Shown here piece by piece: positions 9,924-22,873 of a DNA stretch of 64,000 nucleotides (within the stretch, counting starts at the first letter, position 1; the number at the start of each line of letters is the position of its first letter). The notes beneath the pieces are model-generated. The model was given only the letters and a program-made list of their open reading frames with translations, ran no database searches and was not told the DNA's origin. This DNA is from Drosophila persimilis (taxonomy: Eukaryota > Arthropoda > Insecta > Diptera > Drosophilidae), in assembly GCF_003286085.1 (NCBI RefSeq), contig NW_020825353.1:1-64000 (forward strand), read 5' to 3'. A program made the translations under genes and the position numbers.

Positions 9924-10075
9924 CAGGAGAGCGCGCACGGTTTGGCATTCACTGGAAGACGGCAGGACCCCCTGCCAGCTCTCCCGAAAATGTCATTTCA
10001 TTTGCATCCAGTGATCTTAACTATTAAGTTCTGCTTAAATTAAAAACAAAAAAAAAAACAACACTCTAAAATTCG

Positions 10076-10083
10076 TGTAAATA
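10076..10083 (+). promoter_or_regulatory. Pumilio response element UGUAAAUA (site 2)
   Basis: Second exact match, 160 bases after the first, ahead of all AATAAA signals listed for the 3'UTR. Confidence 0.5.
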
Positions 10084-10588
10084 ATTAGAAGCTTCTTTCG
10101 AAGAAAATTCAAGTAAATTTCACAAGAAACGAAAAATGCAATTTCACAAAAAATACTTACAATTAATTTACGCGCTTAAGCACCAGTCACTAAAACTATG
10201 TATGTATCTAGACTAAACTATCACCGTAAAAGTAATCGAAACGGCATTAAAGGATACGAAATGAAGCAGCTAAAAATATATGCAAAAAAAAAAAAAACAA
10301 AAGAAACAAAAATAAAACAAAATGGATATTTTTTTTTTGTAGTTAATAAACTCCGTAAAATATATAAAGATATGCTCTAAAGTAAACGACACAGAAGAAA
10401 AGATATAGCCACCACACTATGAAAAACTGTTCAATAACGTATCGTATCGTATTGTAGATCCTATGACGAATTCACAACAGAAACAGAATATGAATAATAA
10501 GCAATTTATGCGGAATAAATATTGAAAGTACATTTAAAAAACAAATAATAAAAAAAATATATATATATATATATATGAGAATTATGTG

Positions 10589-10596
10589 TGTAAATA
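10589..10596 (+). promoter_or_regulatory. Pumilio response element UGUAAAUA (site 3)
   Basis: Third exact match. It lies 70 bases after the AATAAA at 10514, so it would be present only on mRNAs using a more distal poly(A) site. Confidence 0.4.
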
Positions 10597-11403
10597 AAAA
10601 ACAAAATACATAGCTATGATCGAAGGAAAATTAAAAAAAAAAATACAAGAAGAAGAAAAACTGAAAGTTTTGTGTTGATTTTTGCTTGTGTTTATTATTG
10701 TTTTTGTGATTGAGGTCAGGTTTTGGGCAGCACTATTCGAACGACTGTACATAAAATACATGCATATATTTAACGATTTAATGGAACAAATTGCAAAACC
10801 AATACAAGGGAGTTTAAAAGTAACCTAAAAACAAAACAGAAACAGAAATGGAAACAGAAATGCTAGAGGAAGAGGAAAACTTACTTATTCAAACGTAAAA
10901 TTCATATTCATATTTCATAACAAAGCAGCAGATCTTTCCATCTAGCAAAAACGAAGGAAAAATATATGTACATCTACTCGTATGAATAAATTAAAACAAT
11001 TTGAAAATACAATTTAAGCAAATTACAAGGGACAACCACAGTTAAACAAGCGGCGCCCCCAGTAAGGGACAAATGCCGTATATAAACGAGTAAATCATAA
11101 AATACCTACAGTTAGGGAGACTTTTTTTTGTTGTTTGTTTTTTGTTTTTGAATTTCGTTGGCGAATAAATAACTAAATACTCGTAGCATAAAGTGCGAAA
11201 CAAACCAAATATGTGGATCATCATCTAATCGTATCACTAAAAGGACAAAAAATAACACAAAAACACATACAAGGAAGTCTTTCTCTAAATTGTAAGCGAA
11301 AGAAGAAAAATTTCAACCATGTTCAAGAACTAGAAGATAAAATCAAATAAAGAACAAACTTAACAATACAATAAACCAACCATATTTCGTGGCAGGTGTG
11401 TGG

Positions 11404-11485
11404 GGTAGCGTGGCCGAGCGGTCTAAGGCGCTGGTTTAAGGCACCAGTCTCCTCGGAGGCGTGGGTTCGAATCCCACCGCTGCCA
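11404..11485 (+). tRNA. tRNA-Leu (anticodon AAG)
   Basis: The acceptor arms GGTAGCG and CGCTGCC pair over seven positions with one G-T pair, followed by discriminator A at 11485. The D-arm/A-box is TGGCCGAGCGG. The anticodon stem CTGGT/ACCAG encloses loop TTAAGGC, so the anticodon is AAG. A long class II variable arm (TCTCCTCGGAGGC) and a T-arm with B-box GGTTCGAATCC complete it. There is no intron. It reads CUU, and CUC after A34-to-inosine change. It stands alone between caps and the long intergenic region. Confidence 0.97.
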
Positions 11486-11495
11486 GATGAGTGGA

Positions 11496-11501
11496 TTTTT
11501 T
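11496..11501 (+). terminator. RNA polymerase III terminator (T6)
   Basis: Six consecutive T on the sense strand, starting 11 bases after the tRNA-Leu discriminator base. Confidence 0.85.
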
Positions 11502-12349
11502 CTATTTTATGGCTTGTTCGGCAATCTGTTAACGATTCGAGAGCAGTACAGTTACAGTGGCGCTGGTGTCAAATGCAAATACCGAAAAACACTTTTCTAT
11601 GGCAGTTTAGTTAATGGGGTGGTGGGGGGAGCGCGCAGCATCGTTGGCACTCATCTGCATAATTTAATTACATTTAACAATAACAAAAACACGTGCACAA
11701 ACACACACACACACGCACAAGCAGGGCTCACATGTACGTGCAGCGTTTTGCGCTAATAAGCGACAGGGTCGTCCGCGGCACCCCCCCCCGCGCGCCACCC
11801 TTCAGCCTTGCATGCAAGTTGTCAAGCGATGCGCGATGCAATGCTTGCTACTCCCTCCCCGTACGAACAAAAATCTCAAGTGAGCCACTAGAACAGGTAG
11901 CGTGACACGCGTGCGAGCACGAGAGCCACAATATCGGGTGAGAGCGAGAGCTGGGCGGCGGCGTGCAGGAGGGAGTGGGTGGCACCCGTCACGCACTCAC
12001 CGCTAGACAATGCCCAGTGGGGCGAGAGAGAGAGAGAGGGAGCTCGTTCTGGCATAAACAGTTACACATTTGCTTGCTCCGTTCCGTCGCTTCCTCTCTT
12101 GGGATGCCTTTAGCTGATGCTCCACTGCTGCTGCTCCACTGCTGCTGCTGCTGCTTCTCTTGTTGTTTTTGCATACTCGTATGCGACATTAGCGCACGCA
12201 AACAACGTGCACACAATTAGAAGAATTAACAGCAGTTAAGGCAGCAGCAACAGCAGCAACAGCAGCCAACAGCCAACAGCACAAACTTGTGGCAAGATGT
12301 GCTGCACTGGAGAAGAGTCCCATTCCATCCCTCCCGTTGCTGGCGGCTG

Positions 12350-12388
<39 letters not shown>

Positions 12389-12972
12389 TACTTGTAATTT
12401 AGTTTCGAAACGAGTTGCCGCCGCTGCCCCCCACCCTGTGCCCTCTTTTGGCCAATCTTGGGTTGTTGTTGCCACAACTTATTGGCCACAACATGCCAAC
12501 TTATTAGGCAAAAGCGCAAAAGTTATAAATTGTTTTACAAGGCGCACATTGTGTTGGCCATAAATATGAGTGGCGGCGGGGGGAGAGTGGCGTCTGGCGG
12601 GTGGCAGGCGACAGGAAGCCAATAAGTTGCTGCAACAAGATGCAACACATTTCGTGGTCTTAAGGTTAAGGTGGAATAATCGCCCAATTGCCAAAGGACA
12701 CACATTCAGCTAATAGATAATACAGGGAAAAGACCCAAAGCGTAGGTGCCATCCTGTGATTTCCATTTGGAACTTATTTGTATGTGGTTAGGCTCTCGGA
12801 TGAACGGCACAGATAGTTCAAATTTCGATAAGATTTATTTCAATGGAATCGAAATCTGTGGAGAGCGGTCAAGATCCCGAATTGCTTTGGCCATTGCATC
12901 CTCTGGCATTGCTGTCAGACGAAAGACACAACGAAATGACGAATGCCTTTCCTGTCCCATATAGAGCTCCTA
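11502..12972. other. Intergenic, CAG/CTG- and GA-rich
   Basis: No coding exon is supported. The segment holds a GA run (about 12022-12041), CAG/CAA runs (12238-12270), a CTG/TGC run (12350-12384), and ordinary AT-rich spacer. The small ORFs here are translations of the triplet repeats. Confidence 0.6.
12350..12384. repeat. (TGC)n / (GTT)n trinucleotide run
   Basis: GTTGTTGTT followed by about nine GCT/TGC triplets. No evidence that it is coding. Confidence 0.9.
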
Positions 12973-13746
12973 TCGGGAGCTTCGGGAGCATCGAGAGCCT
13001 CAGAAGCATCGAGAGCCTCAGAAGCATCGAGAGCCTCAGGAGCATCGAGAGCTTCGGGAGCATCGAGAGCCTCAGGAGCATCGAGAGCCTCAGGAGCATC
13101 GAGAGCTTCAGGAGCATCGAGAGCCTCAGGAGCATCGAGAGCCTCAGATGCATCGAGAGCTTCAGGAGCATCGAGAGCCTCAGGAGCATCGAGAGTCTCA
13201 GGAGCATCGAGAGCCTCAGGAGCATCGAGAGCCTCAGGAGCATCGAGAGCTTCGGGAGCATCGAGAGCCTCAGGAGCATCGAGAGCCTCAGGAGCATCGA
13301 GAGCTTCAGGAGCATCGAGAGCCTCAGGAGCATCGAGAGCCTCAGAAGCATCGAGAGCTTCAGGAGCATCGAGAGCCTCAGGAGCATCGAGAGTCTCAGG
13401 AGCATCGAGAGCCTCAGGAGCATCGAGAGCCTCAGGAGTAACGAGAGCCTCAGGAGCATCGAGAGCCTCAGGAGCATCGAGAGCCTCAGGAGCATCGAGA
13501 GCCTCAGGAGCATCGAGAGCTTCGGGAGCATCGGGAGCTTCAGGAGCATCGAGAGCCTTAGGAGCATCGAGAGCCTCAGAAGCATCGAGAGCCTCAGGAG
13601 CATCGAGAGCCTCAGGAGCATCGAGAGCCTCAGGAGCATCGAGAGCCTCAGGAGCATCGAGAGCCTCAGAAGCATCGAGAGGTTCAGGAGCATCGAGAGT
13701 CTCAGGAGCATCGAGAGCCTCAGGAGCATCGAGAGCTTCGAGAGTC
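12973..13746. repeat. 18-bp minisatellite, about 43 units
   Basis: The unit GAGCATCGAGAGCCTCAG recurs head to tail over 774 bases. Variants replace CCTCAG with CTTCGG, CTTCAG or GTCTCAG, and the CTT form often returns every third unit, giving a partial 54-base higher-order period. Because 18 is a multiple of three and the unit lacks stops, several frames stay open on both strands, producing ORFs of more than 300 codons (SIESLR, ASGASR and LSMLLR repeats). I treat these as by-products of the repeat, as the flanks show no coding or splice context. Confidence 0.93.
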
Positions 13747-16700
13747 GGGTTCGACGGATGTCATGTGGGAGAGACAGTGGCATCGGCGAGCGTTGAGTCC
13801 CACCCACAGTACGCAGAGAATCGAGGGATGTGGGGGGCCTCCAATGTGCACCTCACCAAAAGAAAGCGAAGATGGATGTCTGTATTCTTCCAAAAATGGC
13901 GAAAGAAGACGCCATTTGCCTATAGCTCGGATGGCAGCTCAACAACTTCGCCTCCATTTGGAAGAATCTGCTATATTTTTGTGTCTGTTTTCCCAGAGAG
14001 AAAAAGATGCCTTCTGAGGCTCTGGCGGACGAGTGAAAGTCCTTCCCAAAAACCCTCCTCTGGCAGCCACTCTCACACCCGTAGATTTAACATTTACTTG
14101 ATTTATTGCCATCATTTTGTACTCTAATTGATCTCATTTCATTTCATGCAATATGATTTTGCAACACTGCAACATGTCGACGAAAAAGAAGAAAAACACT
14201 GCTTTTATGCCACCAAAAATTGTTTTGAAAACAAAAGGACCCCCGACCCGGAGCGACCCAACCTTCTGATCTTCTGCTCGCTGTTTTTCCCGAATCGACC
14301 CACAACATTTTGTCTGCTGTGCTAATTTATATGTTAATTTTTTCATATTTTCCCCCCCACACAGAGCGAATATTATTTTTGTTTTTTTTTTTTGTTGTGC
14401 TGGCGAGTGTTTCATACAATATTTCGTTGATGCGGTCGCTTTATTTTGTATACAAAAACAGGAAAGGATGCCCAAGAGCCGTCAAAAGCCACAGCCACAG
14501 CAACGTCTATTCAAAAAGGCGTTTTGGTTTTTTCTGGGATTTTATTTTGCATGAAATTTTCGCTGAACTCGCACAAAAACCAACCGAAGGCAGGGGCAGG
14601 GGGGGAGGGGCCGGGCATAGGCAGCTTTTTAATTTTCGGCATGAATTAGAATAATAGTCAACGGATATTACACAATGGCAGACTTCTCCCCCCCCTGCGA
14701 GTCCTTCTTTGCGTCCTTTTTCGTCCAGGGACGTGGTCAAAAAAGGCGAGTGCCTGGGCAGGAGGGTACGGTGGGGGGGAGGCGGCTCGTGCTGTTTCGT
14801 GGGATTTCCGGTCAGCTCGGTTGGTCTTCTGGGGGCTGGGTATGTTGGCCATTAAGGGAATAGTTGATAGAGGAATCTTTAATGAGAGGCTGGCAAAATT
14901 CTGTTTCAGTTTGGGGATTACGCTGGGAGTTCGAAAAAAGGATTTCATAGAATATTTGAGCAGCCATTTTCAGAGTTTTCTGATCAGATAATTGCTACCC
15001 CCCCTCCAGCATTCCCTTGTCTTTATTTTTGCTGTGACAAATACAAAATTTGGCAAAGTATTTAAAACAAGTCGCTGGGTGAGCGGGGCAAAGCGGGGCA
15101 AAAAGCACACAAAAATAACACAAACGAGGAACAAGGACATAAAAAGTGCTGACACCTTTGAAAAATTTTCACGCTAATAAAACACAAAACATGCCAGAGA
15201 GCAATGTGAAAAGCGTGAAAAGCGTGAAAAGCATGGAGGAGTCCCAGTCCCAGTCCCAGTCCCAGACAGCTCTTGCAGTCTCTCTCGGAGATGGCGATAA
15301 AGTCAGAGGAGGTCCAAGAGGATGGGGGAGGGGGTTGGGGGGCAGCTACCGAGCAACCGCAGAGGGCGTGGAGCGGGTTCCCAGGACTTGTTTTGTATTT
15401 GTCCCTTGCCTTGCCTTTCCTTTCCTTTCCTTTCCGAAATAAAAACCCACACAAAAAAAGGGGGGCAAAAATTTGTTTTAATGCCGCACTCTTTTATGCT
15501 TTTCTTTACAACTTCTTTTCAGCTTTTTCTTTTTGTTTTGTCATGTACAATTCTGCAGCGACAGCAGTACAAAATAATATCCCCCATCCCCCCCCGAAGG
15601 CAACCGCAACTTGTGCAACATCATAAACCCATTTGCGTTTTTAATTAGTAACATCGCAACTTTGCCAGTCGTAGGAGACTGCTCGAAGGGATTGTCACAG
15701 TGGGGCGGGGCAAAGTGGGGGGCAAAAGTAAATGACCATGCACAAAATGTTGCACTCGCAGCAACAACACAACGTACAACGAGTGGCAGATAGCAGGGCG
15801 AACAAAAAACGAAAAAAACTGGAGCAAATAAGGTAAAAATTTTTAATTGCCGCTGAAGCAAAAATTATTAAGTTGCGGTTTGCGTGGGTGCCGAGCGGGT
15901 TAGCCCCGTCGAGTACCCACCCTCGCTCAGGTCAGAGACCATCATCATAAAGGAGTCGGCGGGCGAACAAAGTTAAAAAAAGCGCAACTCAAGTGGAGCA
16001 GCCGCCTCCAGTCAGAAGAGGATTCCGTTTCGGTGGGGGGGTGGCGGAGGGGCTGGGCCCATCCATGTATATGGGGCAATGACCGAGGGTTACCGCTGCT
16101 GACCAGTGAAGAGGAGCACCGGAGGGGGGTAGCTCCCCATTCGAGGGAGTTGTGTTTAAATTTAGTGGAAAATACACCGAAAAAATCCTACGTGGCGACA
16201 CTTTAACAGGCAAAAGGACCTTTTCCCTTGATTCGCTTTTGGTCAGGCGGGCCAAGTCCACAAGTTTATGGAGCATCGAGCACTAAACGTTCTACCGAAA
16301 AGGGGGAGCCCGCTGGAGCCCGCTGGAGCCAGCTAGTTTATGTGTCCGCTGTCCCATGTGCTCGCCCCAGTCATATTTTATTTCCGAGTTTCCTTTCGAG
16401 CCACGTACAAAACGGTCCAAGGTCCTTTGGTCTGGTCTCTCCGCCGCCCTCTACCACCCTCTACCTCCACCAACAATTGACAGAAGTCACAGTCCAGTCA
16501 CAGAGCAGTTGCCACAATTAACACTACAGGGCGGGGACGGGGGCGGGGGCCGGTGGACCGGCGCTTGGGGGTCGTACGAAGAAGGAGCTGTTGCCAAAGT
16601 CCTGGAAATAAGTCAGTCCAGCAGTACGTGAGTGCGCAACAAAATCCGTGGAAGCACGTTGCACGTGTCACCTCACAGCGGCGCCCTCTGGCGTCTCTTT

Positions 16701-19700
16701 AATCCGCGCACCGACCCTTCTCTATACGGTTCTGTGCTCTTCCGTTTCAGTTGTGTTCCGTTTATTACGGAATTTTGACGGATTTTTAATCGTTTTTCAT
16801 CATTTTATCATCCCCGACTGACAATAATAAATTGTGCTTTGACTTTTACAGGCAACCCTCCTCTCCTCTCCTCCTCCTACCCCCCCCTCGCTGCTCGTAA
16901 AATGCGTAACGACTATTAAAAATTACATAATTGCTTAACTGCCCCCGAAAGTCGTCTCCCCCCTCGTCCTCCTCTCCACTCTCTCCTTGCCTCTTTTTCC
17001 GTAGCAAATTGCATTATTTACTTTTCAATACATTGCCAAAAAGAATCAAGAATCAGGGGGAGGGGCGGGGCGGGGCGGGAGGGGAGAACTTGAACAAATT
17101 TGCTTACGAAAATTTAAGTATGAAATCGACCATGACTAATCGATTATATAAGCGGACGACTACACGAATAATATGCCAAAATATTATTGCAAAATTGTAG
17201 AGTCGAGAGAGAGAGAGAGGGAGAGGCAAGGCAGAGGGTTGCTAAAGAATTAAAAGCAATTATTTATACTCGAAATGGTTGTTGCAGAATGGACAGTGAT
17301 TAAATATTTCGTTGGGATCGGAGGTGGGCGTGGTGCTCAGAGATTTTGCCACCGGATCATAGCCCTATCGAGTCCTAGACGAGTCACGGCTAAGCCACAT
17401 TCGACTGTCTCTCAGGCATTGTAAAACGAAATTTTTATTCTCGACCTAACAATACACGGAGAAAATACATATTTTTGTTGTATTTTTTAAGTTAAAATCA
17501 AAATACCCCCCCGCTGTGTTAACATTTATTTACGCTTCAAACAAGAAGAAGAGACCCGGAAGCCCCCCGGCGAGAGGGCAGAGATTTTTTTTAAATTGCT
17601 TGTACCTAACAAACGAGTAGCGAAAGCAACAAAAACCAGCCTGCAACATTGAGCATAATTACATACACATACGGTGTAGCATTGCGGTGTGGGCATAACA
17701 GTTTTCACAGGGCGTTTGTGACGCACAAAGCAATCAATATCTGATACCCTTTGCCTCCATCTTGAAGGGTATCTGCAGACGCGGCCTGCGGGTCTGTGGC
17801 ATTGTTTTTGCCCTGCTGCTCGATAAACTTGTAACTGTATGGGGGAGGGGGGTTTTACAATCTGGTTTTGGGTGGCGACTGGTGTGGGAGTAGTGCCATT
17901 TACACAGCAATTGAACCCTAAAGTGCCAAAGGGTTAAGACCCCCCCCCCCCCAGAGGCAGGGGGAATGGCGGGGGAGTCCAGGGCAAGGCAACGTTGTGG
18001 AGAAGGCGTCACCACTGCAAAAATTGCATTTTATTACACGTTCGATTGATTCCACTGTGGCCAGATGGGGGTTAGGGCAGGTCTGTGGCAGGGGGCCATG
18101 CCACTCGCCTTTATTAAGTGGAGAGTTTATGTTTATATTACAACAGCCAGGGGCAGCCTGAAGGGGCCAGACATGTGTGAACTATGGCGTTTGTGTGTGT
18201 GTCGGTGTGCCCCCGGGGGGATCTCGGATCTCCACACTCGCTTCACATTGAAATTGTCGATTTAACATTTTGAATTATCGTTTAGCAAATGGTCAATATT
18301 TTCCATGCCCGCTATTGTGGCACACATAAATTGTATGGCCATAAACAATCAATTACTTTTGTGTTCTCGCTCAGTCTCGTTCCCCTCGGGGGACACTCGC
18401 CCGCCCTGTGTCTGTGTCTGTGTTTGCAATTCTCTTTCTGTTTACCAAATAAAATCGAGTTCATGTTGTTCTTTATTGGCGATATGTGCTATATGCCCTA
18501 TTGATTACAGCCACAGCTATGTGGCAGTCAACCCATATCGCAGAACTGAACTTTCCACCAAGGCGAAACGTTCAGGGCCACACAGTCAAGGACAGTCACT
18601 AAATAGAGAATGAGGTAAAGTCAGCACCACTTTTTACACTGAAATCTGAATCTGAATCTGAAGACCATCTGTTCTGTGTTGTATTGTTTATTCCTGGCGC
18701 TACATTAGAGTAGAGTTCTACAAGAACTGTGTATGTATTTTGTTCTGGGATTCTAGGGACCGACTCAGCTGCCCAAAGAATTGTGAATAATTGAATCTTT
18801 ATACATTGTATATTATATATTTATATATTCCAAAGGAACTAAATTGAAAACTAGTCTCAAAATTCATTTTCTGAGGAATTCCAGGCTCCATCTTTCTGCC
18901 CTGCTCGTCCATAGGTTCGATGCACCCATTCTAGCCTTAAAATTTGAACTATTTTTTGTATTTTTTATTTTTAAAGAATTGAATAAAATTTGATATGCAA
19001 AAACCTTGGTTATTTAATGATTCTTCAAGTATGAAGAAATGTAGCAAAATTCTATTTTTTAAAAAGTTTCTTTATGCTGTGTTAAAAAAAGGTACTTTTT
19101 TGGTCACTAAAACGAATTAATTTTTTGAAAGAAAAGTAACTAATATTAAAATTTAATTTTTATATATTGTAAATCTTAGATTTATAATTTCAATAATGAA
19201 TACTGCCTTCCTTGTTGGAAATAACTTCATATATCCGGTCCTACATAGAATGGTACAGGGAGTCCACGTAGCTTGGGGAAATCTCATATGATTGCCTGTC
19301 GAGTCCACAGAAGACCAACTAATTATCATTCTCGACATCTTAATTGTTTTCTTTATGTGGGTTATCTTCAGTCTTGGCCCACAAGCTGTTAATGGTGTTC
19401 ACACGCTGCTGCTGGACCTTAAAGAAAAAAAAACCTTAAAGTGATATGCAAAAAGTGCCAAAAATAAAACCATCCACAAAGACTACAGAAAAAGTATTTC
19501 CACGCTTAATTAGGCATAATTAAAGCTCAATTAAAACCGCACACAGAAACTACATTTTGATAGCCTTCGACGCACCCACCACAGCGACGGAACGGAACGG
19601 AACGGGACGGAACGGAACGGGCGGAAAAAAAAACACCTGAAAAAATACATATCTCTCTTTCTTGCGACTTTGATTTCTGGCAAATAATTATGGTTTAATT

Positions 19701-22000
19701 TTGATTAATGATTTTTTGGTTTTTTTTTTTTTTGCAATAGACGGGGGAGCGGGGCGTTGCGGGGCGGGACGGGACGGTTAAAACGTGACTTTTTTCAAAG
19801 AGAAAATGCGCCAAGGCGAAGCCGAAGCCGAGGCAAAAATTGTTCAACTGTGACTCCGATTGCCCCTCCCCCCCACCACCCTCCGCCCGGGAATGAAATT
19901 CTGCGGAATATACGATGTTGCAGTAGTAGGAGAAGCTTGAATCAATATGTTTCCCCTGTTTCGGTTTTCGTTTGCCATGGACTCGTTCGTCTATATAAAG
20001 TCTATAAAACGCTTTCTGATTGTAAACAATACAGACGATTTAATATTGCGCGCTCGTTGACTCTGCGCCCTCCTCCCGCTCTCCCGGTCCCCACCCCGCC
20101 AGCCACTCTCTGGGGTCTCCTGCGATCCAGCTCTTTCTCAACTCCCGACTCTCGACTGAAGAGGGCAACGGGGATCAGGGAACGGGGAACGGGGAACGGG
20201 GCTCCCTGTTCTGTTCCCTGCGGAAACTTCAAATAAGCAAACAACACGCTGAGCACGCGGCATACCAGGAATCAGACCCACCAGCGGATACAAAAAAAAA
20301 AAAAAGTGGAATTGAAACGCATGTGCGCAGCGGAGGGGGACGGGGGGAATTTTTTCTATGTGTGTGCTGAATGGAAATGAAAAAAGTTTAAGTTTAATTT
20401 GAAAACGCAAAAAAAAAAACTGAGAGGAGAGGAGAGGAGAGGGAGAGAGTACAAAAAACTCCACAGCATTCGAGAAAGAGGAGGAAGTGGGGTGGGGGAT
20501 AGGTTAAGTGATGGCAGCGGAGCCGGGATCGGGGCAGCGGGGTGGCGGGGTGGCGGGGTGGCGGGCAACGGGTGTCATGTGTGCTGACAGAGTAAAGACT
20601 TATTGACAGTTGGCAGCCAGCACCAGCAATAATACGGGGATACAAAATGAAAATAAAATACACAAAAATACAAAAATATATATAAATGGCCACAAGAATC
20701 CTTTAAAGTCGAGCAACGGCAAATAAACAAAAGGATTTCGGAATTCGGATTTCGAGGAAACGAAAACAAAGAGTCGACCAAACTGATGGAAGGAAATGGC
20801 ATGGATCCGAGAAAGAATGAAAATGAATGGAAGGAAATATCGGTGAAAAGTCAGGAGAAAGTCTAGCGAATACCAATACAAATATTTAAAGATTTTTCAA
20901 ATGTTTTCCCCCCACATTAAAGTGTACAAAATACACAAACTTTATAGCCATCGTAATATCCTTAATGTTACAGCAAATAATGTTTAAAGTCCAGTTGAAA
21001 ATGCCCAATAAATCACTAAAAATTCGTATGATTACTTTATTTAACCATAAACTACAAATCTACTACCAAATGAGTGTACATTCAAGGTTTAATCTCTTAT
21101 TCAACCGCTCTGTTCTGAGTACTACCCATAAATGGATCACAGCCTCTCAGCAAAAAAGTCGTAAATGCACGAAAAAAAACACACAAAAAAAAAAAAACTG
21201 TTTGATTTACGTTCTTCTAATGATGCCTCACAACAATCAGCCGCAATTGAGACCTAGAACAGAAATGCCAACCAATAAAACAGAGGGAAATCAAAGCCAG
21301 CAAATCAACCTGGAATCTGGAACCTGGAACCTGGAGCCGGTAACCGGGAATCGGGAACTTAGAGTCGACTCGGATTGTGGCAGACCAGACGCGGCAGACT
21401 CGGTTTGATTGCAACAAAAGACACCAGGGAGAAGCGGTATTCAATACTCTCTTGGCACTATAAATTATATGGCCGGGGCAAGAAATCGAAATCATGACTG
21501 AAGCTCTTTTTTTCTCGACTCGTCTCTGATTATGAGACTTAAATTGACCAAGCTGTGGTGGGGCTGTGCGGCTGTGCGGCTGTGGGGCTGTGGGGAGGGA
21601 GCGATCGCATTTCGAGTCATAAATAATCATAGTTGTGCCATTTATTATGACAAAATATCATTTGGACATTTGTTTGCAGCTTCCACTGGCTGTGGGTCCA
21701 GTGCCAGTGCCAGTGCCAGTGCCAGTGCCTCTGCCTGTGCCTGGGTCTTGGTCTGAGTCCTGCCTTTGCTCCTGCTCCTGCTCCTGCTCTCCCCTCCTAT
21801 TTTATCGCGATCGCTGGATCTCTCTTTCTCTCTGTCCGCTCCCCCGGATTCGAATTGTTTGCACAATTTTCATTGCAATGTCTTTTTGTGCTGCGTTTTA
21901 ATATAAATTATTTTTAACAATTTGCTGTGGCCCCCTTCCCCTTCTCCCCTTTGGCTGGGTTCTCTCTTCTGGGGCTCTTATTGCGCAATCTGAGACTGGA
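13747..22000. other. Intergenic, no gene seen
   Basis: Mixed low-complexity DNA: C/G homopolymers (for example 17940-17952), GA runs (17205-17222), a GGAAC pentamer run (19586-19620), and AT-rich stretches at 18620-19420 and 20880-21200. An imperfect hairpin at 15884-15920 resembles a tRNA A-box but lacks a B-box. ORFs up to about 190 codons have random composition. Enhancers may be present but cannot be recognised from sequence alone. Confidence 0.5.
19586..19620. repeat. (GGAAC)n pentamer run
   Basis: About seven GGAAC/GGGAC units in tandem. Confidence 0.85.
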
Positions 22001-22841
22001 ACTGAGACAATAAGGCACAAAAAAGAGCACGAAATCAGGGTTCGGGCTAAGTCATTGAGAGGCTTTAATACCCTATAAAAAGATATAAACTATATAAATA
22101 CAAATATGGCTCTTCTTGAGAGTTTAATTATGCTTTTGAAAGGTCAATTCAAACGAGTGCAAATATGTATCTTGGCAAGTGGGATATTGATAGATTTGAT
22201 ATACAAACAGTCCCCATATGGTGTGCTGCGTGTGGCTCTCCAACAAGCCCTTGAACTCTACTTTGTTTAGTGTACAATGAAGAAGTTTTTACGGCCCCCA
22301 GACGCTGCCGCGGGCCCTTGACCTGCCCTGGTCCTGGTCCTGGCCCTGGCCCTCGCCCTGTCTTGGCGGCTGCAACCAAAAGGCGCATTAATCTCAGCCA
22401 ACGAATGTCAGGAATTGTGGCTATGCCGACAACTCTCAGTGCGGAGCGGGGGACCTGGAGAGGGTGTGGACTGGTACCACTGAAAAGTGTAAGTTTCATT
22501 TTGTTTCGCTTATTGCTGAGGCGCAGCCAAACAATCTTCCTACCTAGCATTCTCAGGGGCAGGGCAATGCAATTTTTGATAAGCAGCCGGCCAAAAGGGA
22601 AGCCACAGAGACAGTCTCAGCAGCGGTGGGGGGGAGAAGTAGGAAATAGAGCTTGAGGTAGTGCTGGACCGTCTCCGTCTCAGTGTTAGTTTGCCCATCG
22701 ACCCAGCCAATGTCAACAGCATTCCCTGCAGTCGCCAGCAAAGCGGCAAACACGAAACAAAAGAAGCCTCAAGAGTCGCGATTCATTTCGACTCGACCGG
22801 GCATCAAATCGAGCCTAGCTGAAGCTGAAGCTGAGCTCTAG

Positions 22842-22873
22842 ACTCCACTCCACTCCACTCCACTCCACTCCAC
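22842..22873. repeat. (ACTCC)n pentamer run
   Basis: Six tandem ACTCC units. Confidence 0.85.

Larger units (their letters stand above)
9685..11351 (+). other. caps: caps 3'UTR (3' end uncertain)
   Basis: A/T-rich, stop-rich sequence with no coding signal. AATAAA poly(A) signals occur at 10311, 10345, 10514, 10985, 11164 and 11346, so several ends are possible; the last lies about 50 bases before the tRNA gene. The segment holds three UGUAAAUA Pumilio-type sites and an AT dinucleotide run near 10556-10577. Confidence 0.45.

Noticed and set aside
12973-13746. CRISPR-like array
   Set aside because: Direct 18-base tandem repeats without unique spacers, in an animal genome.
12843-14127. Long ORFs of 312-394 codons on both strands over the 18-bp repeat
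   Set aside because: Open only because the repeat unit is a multiple of three without stops. No non-repetitive coding sequence or splice signals at the flanks.
15884-15920. tRNA-like start (GCCGAGCGGGTTAGC) with a short hairpin
   Set aside because: Has an A-box-like block but no B-box (GGTTCGAAT) and no acceptor pairing.
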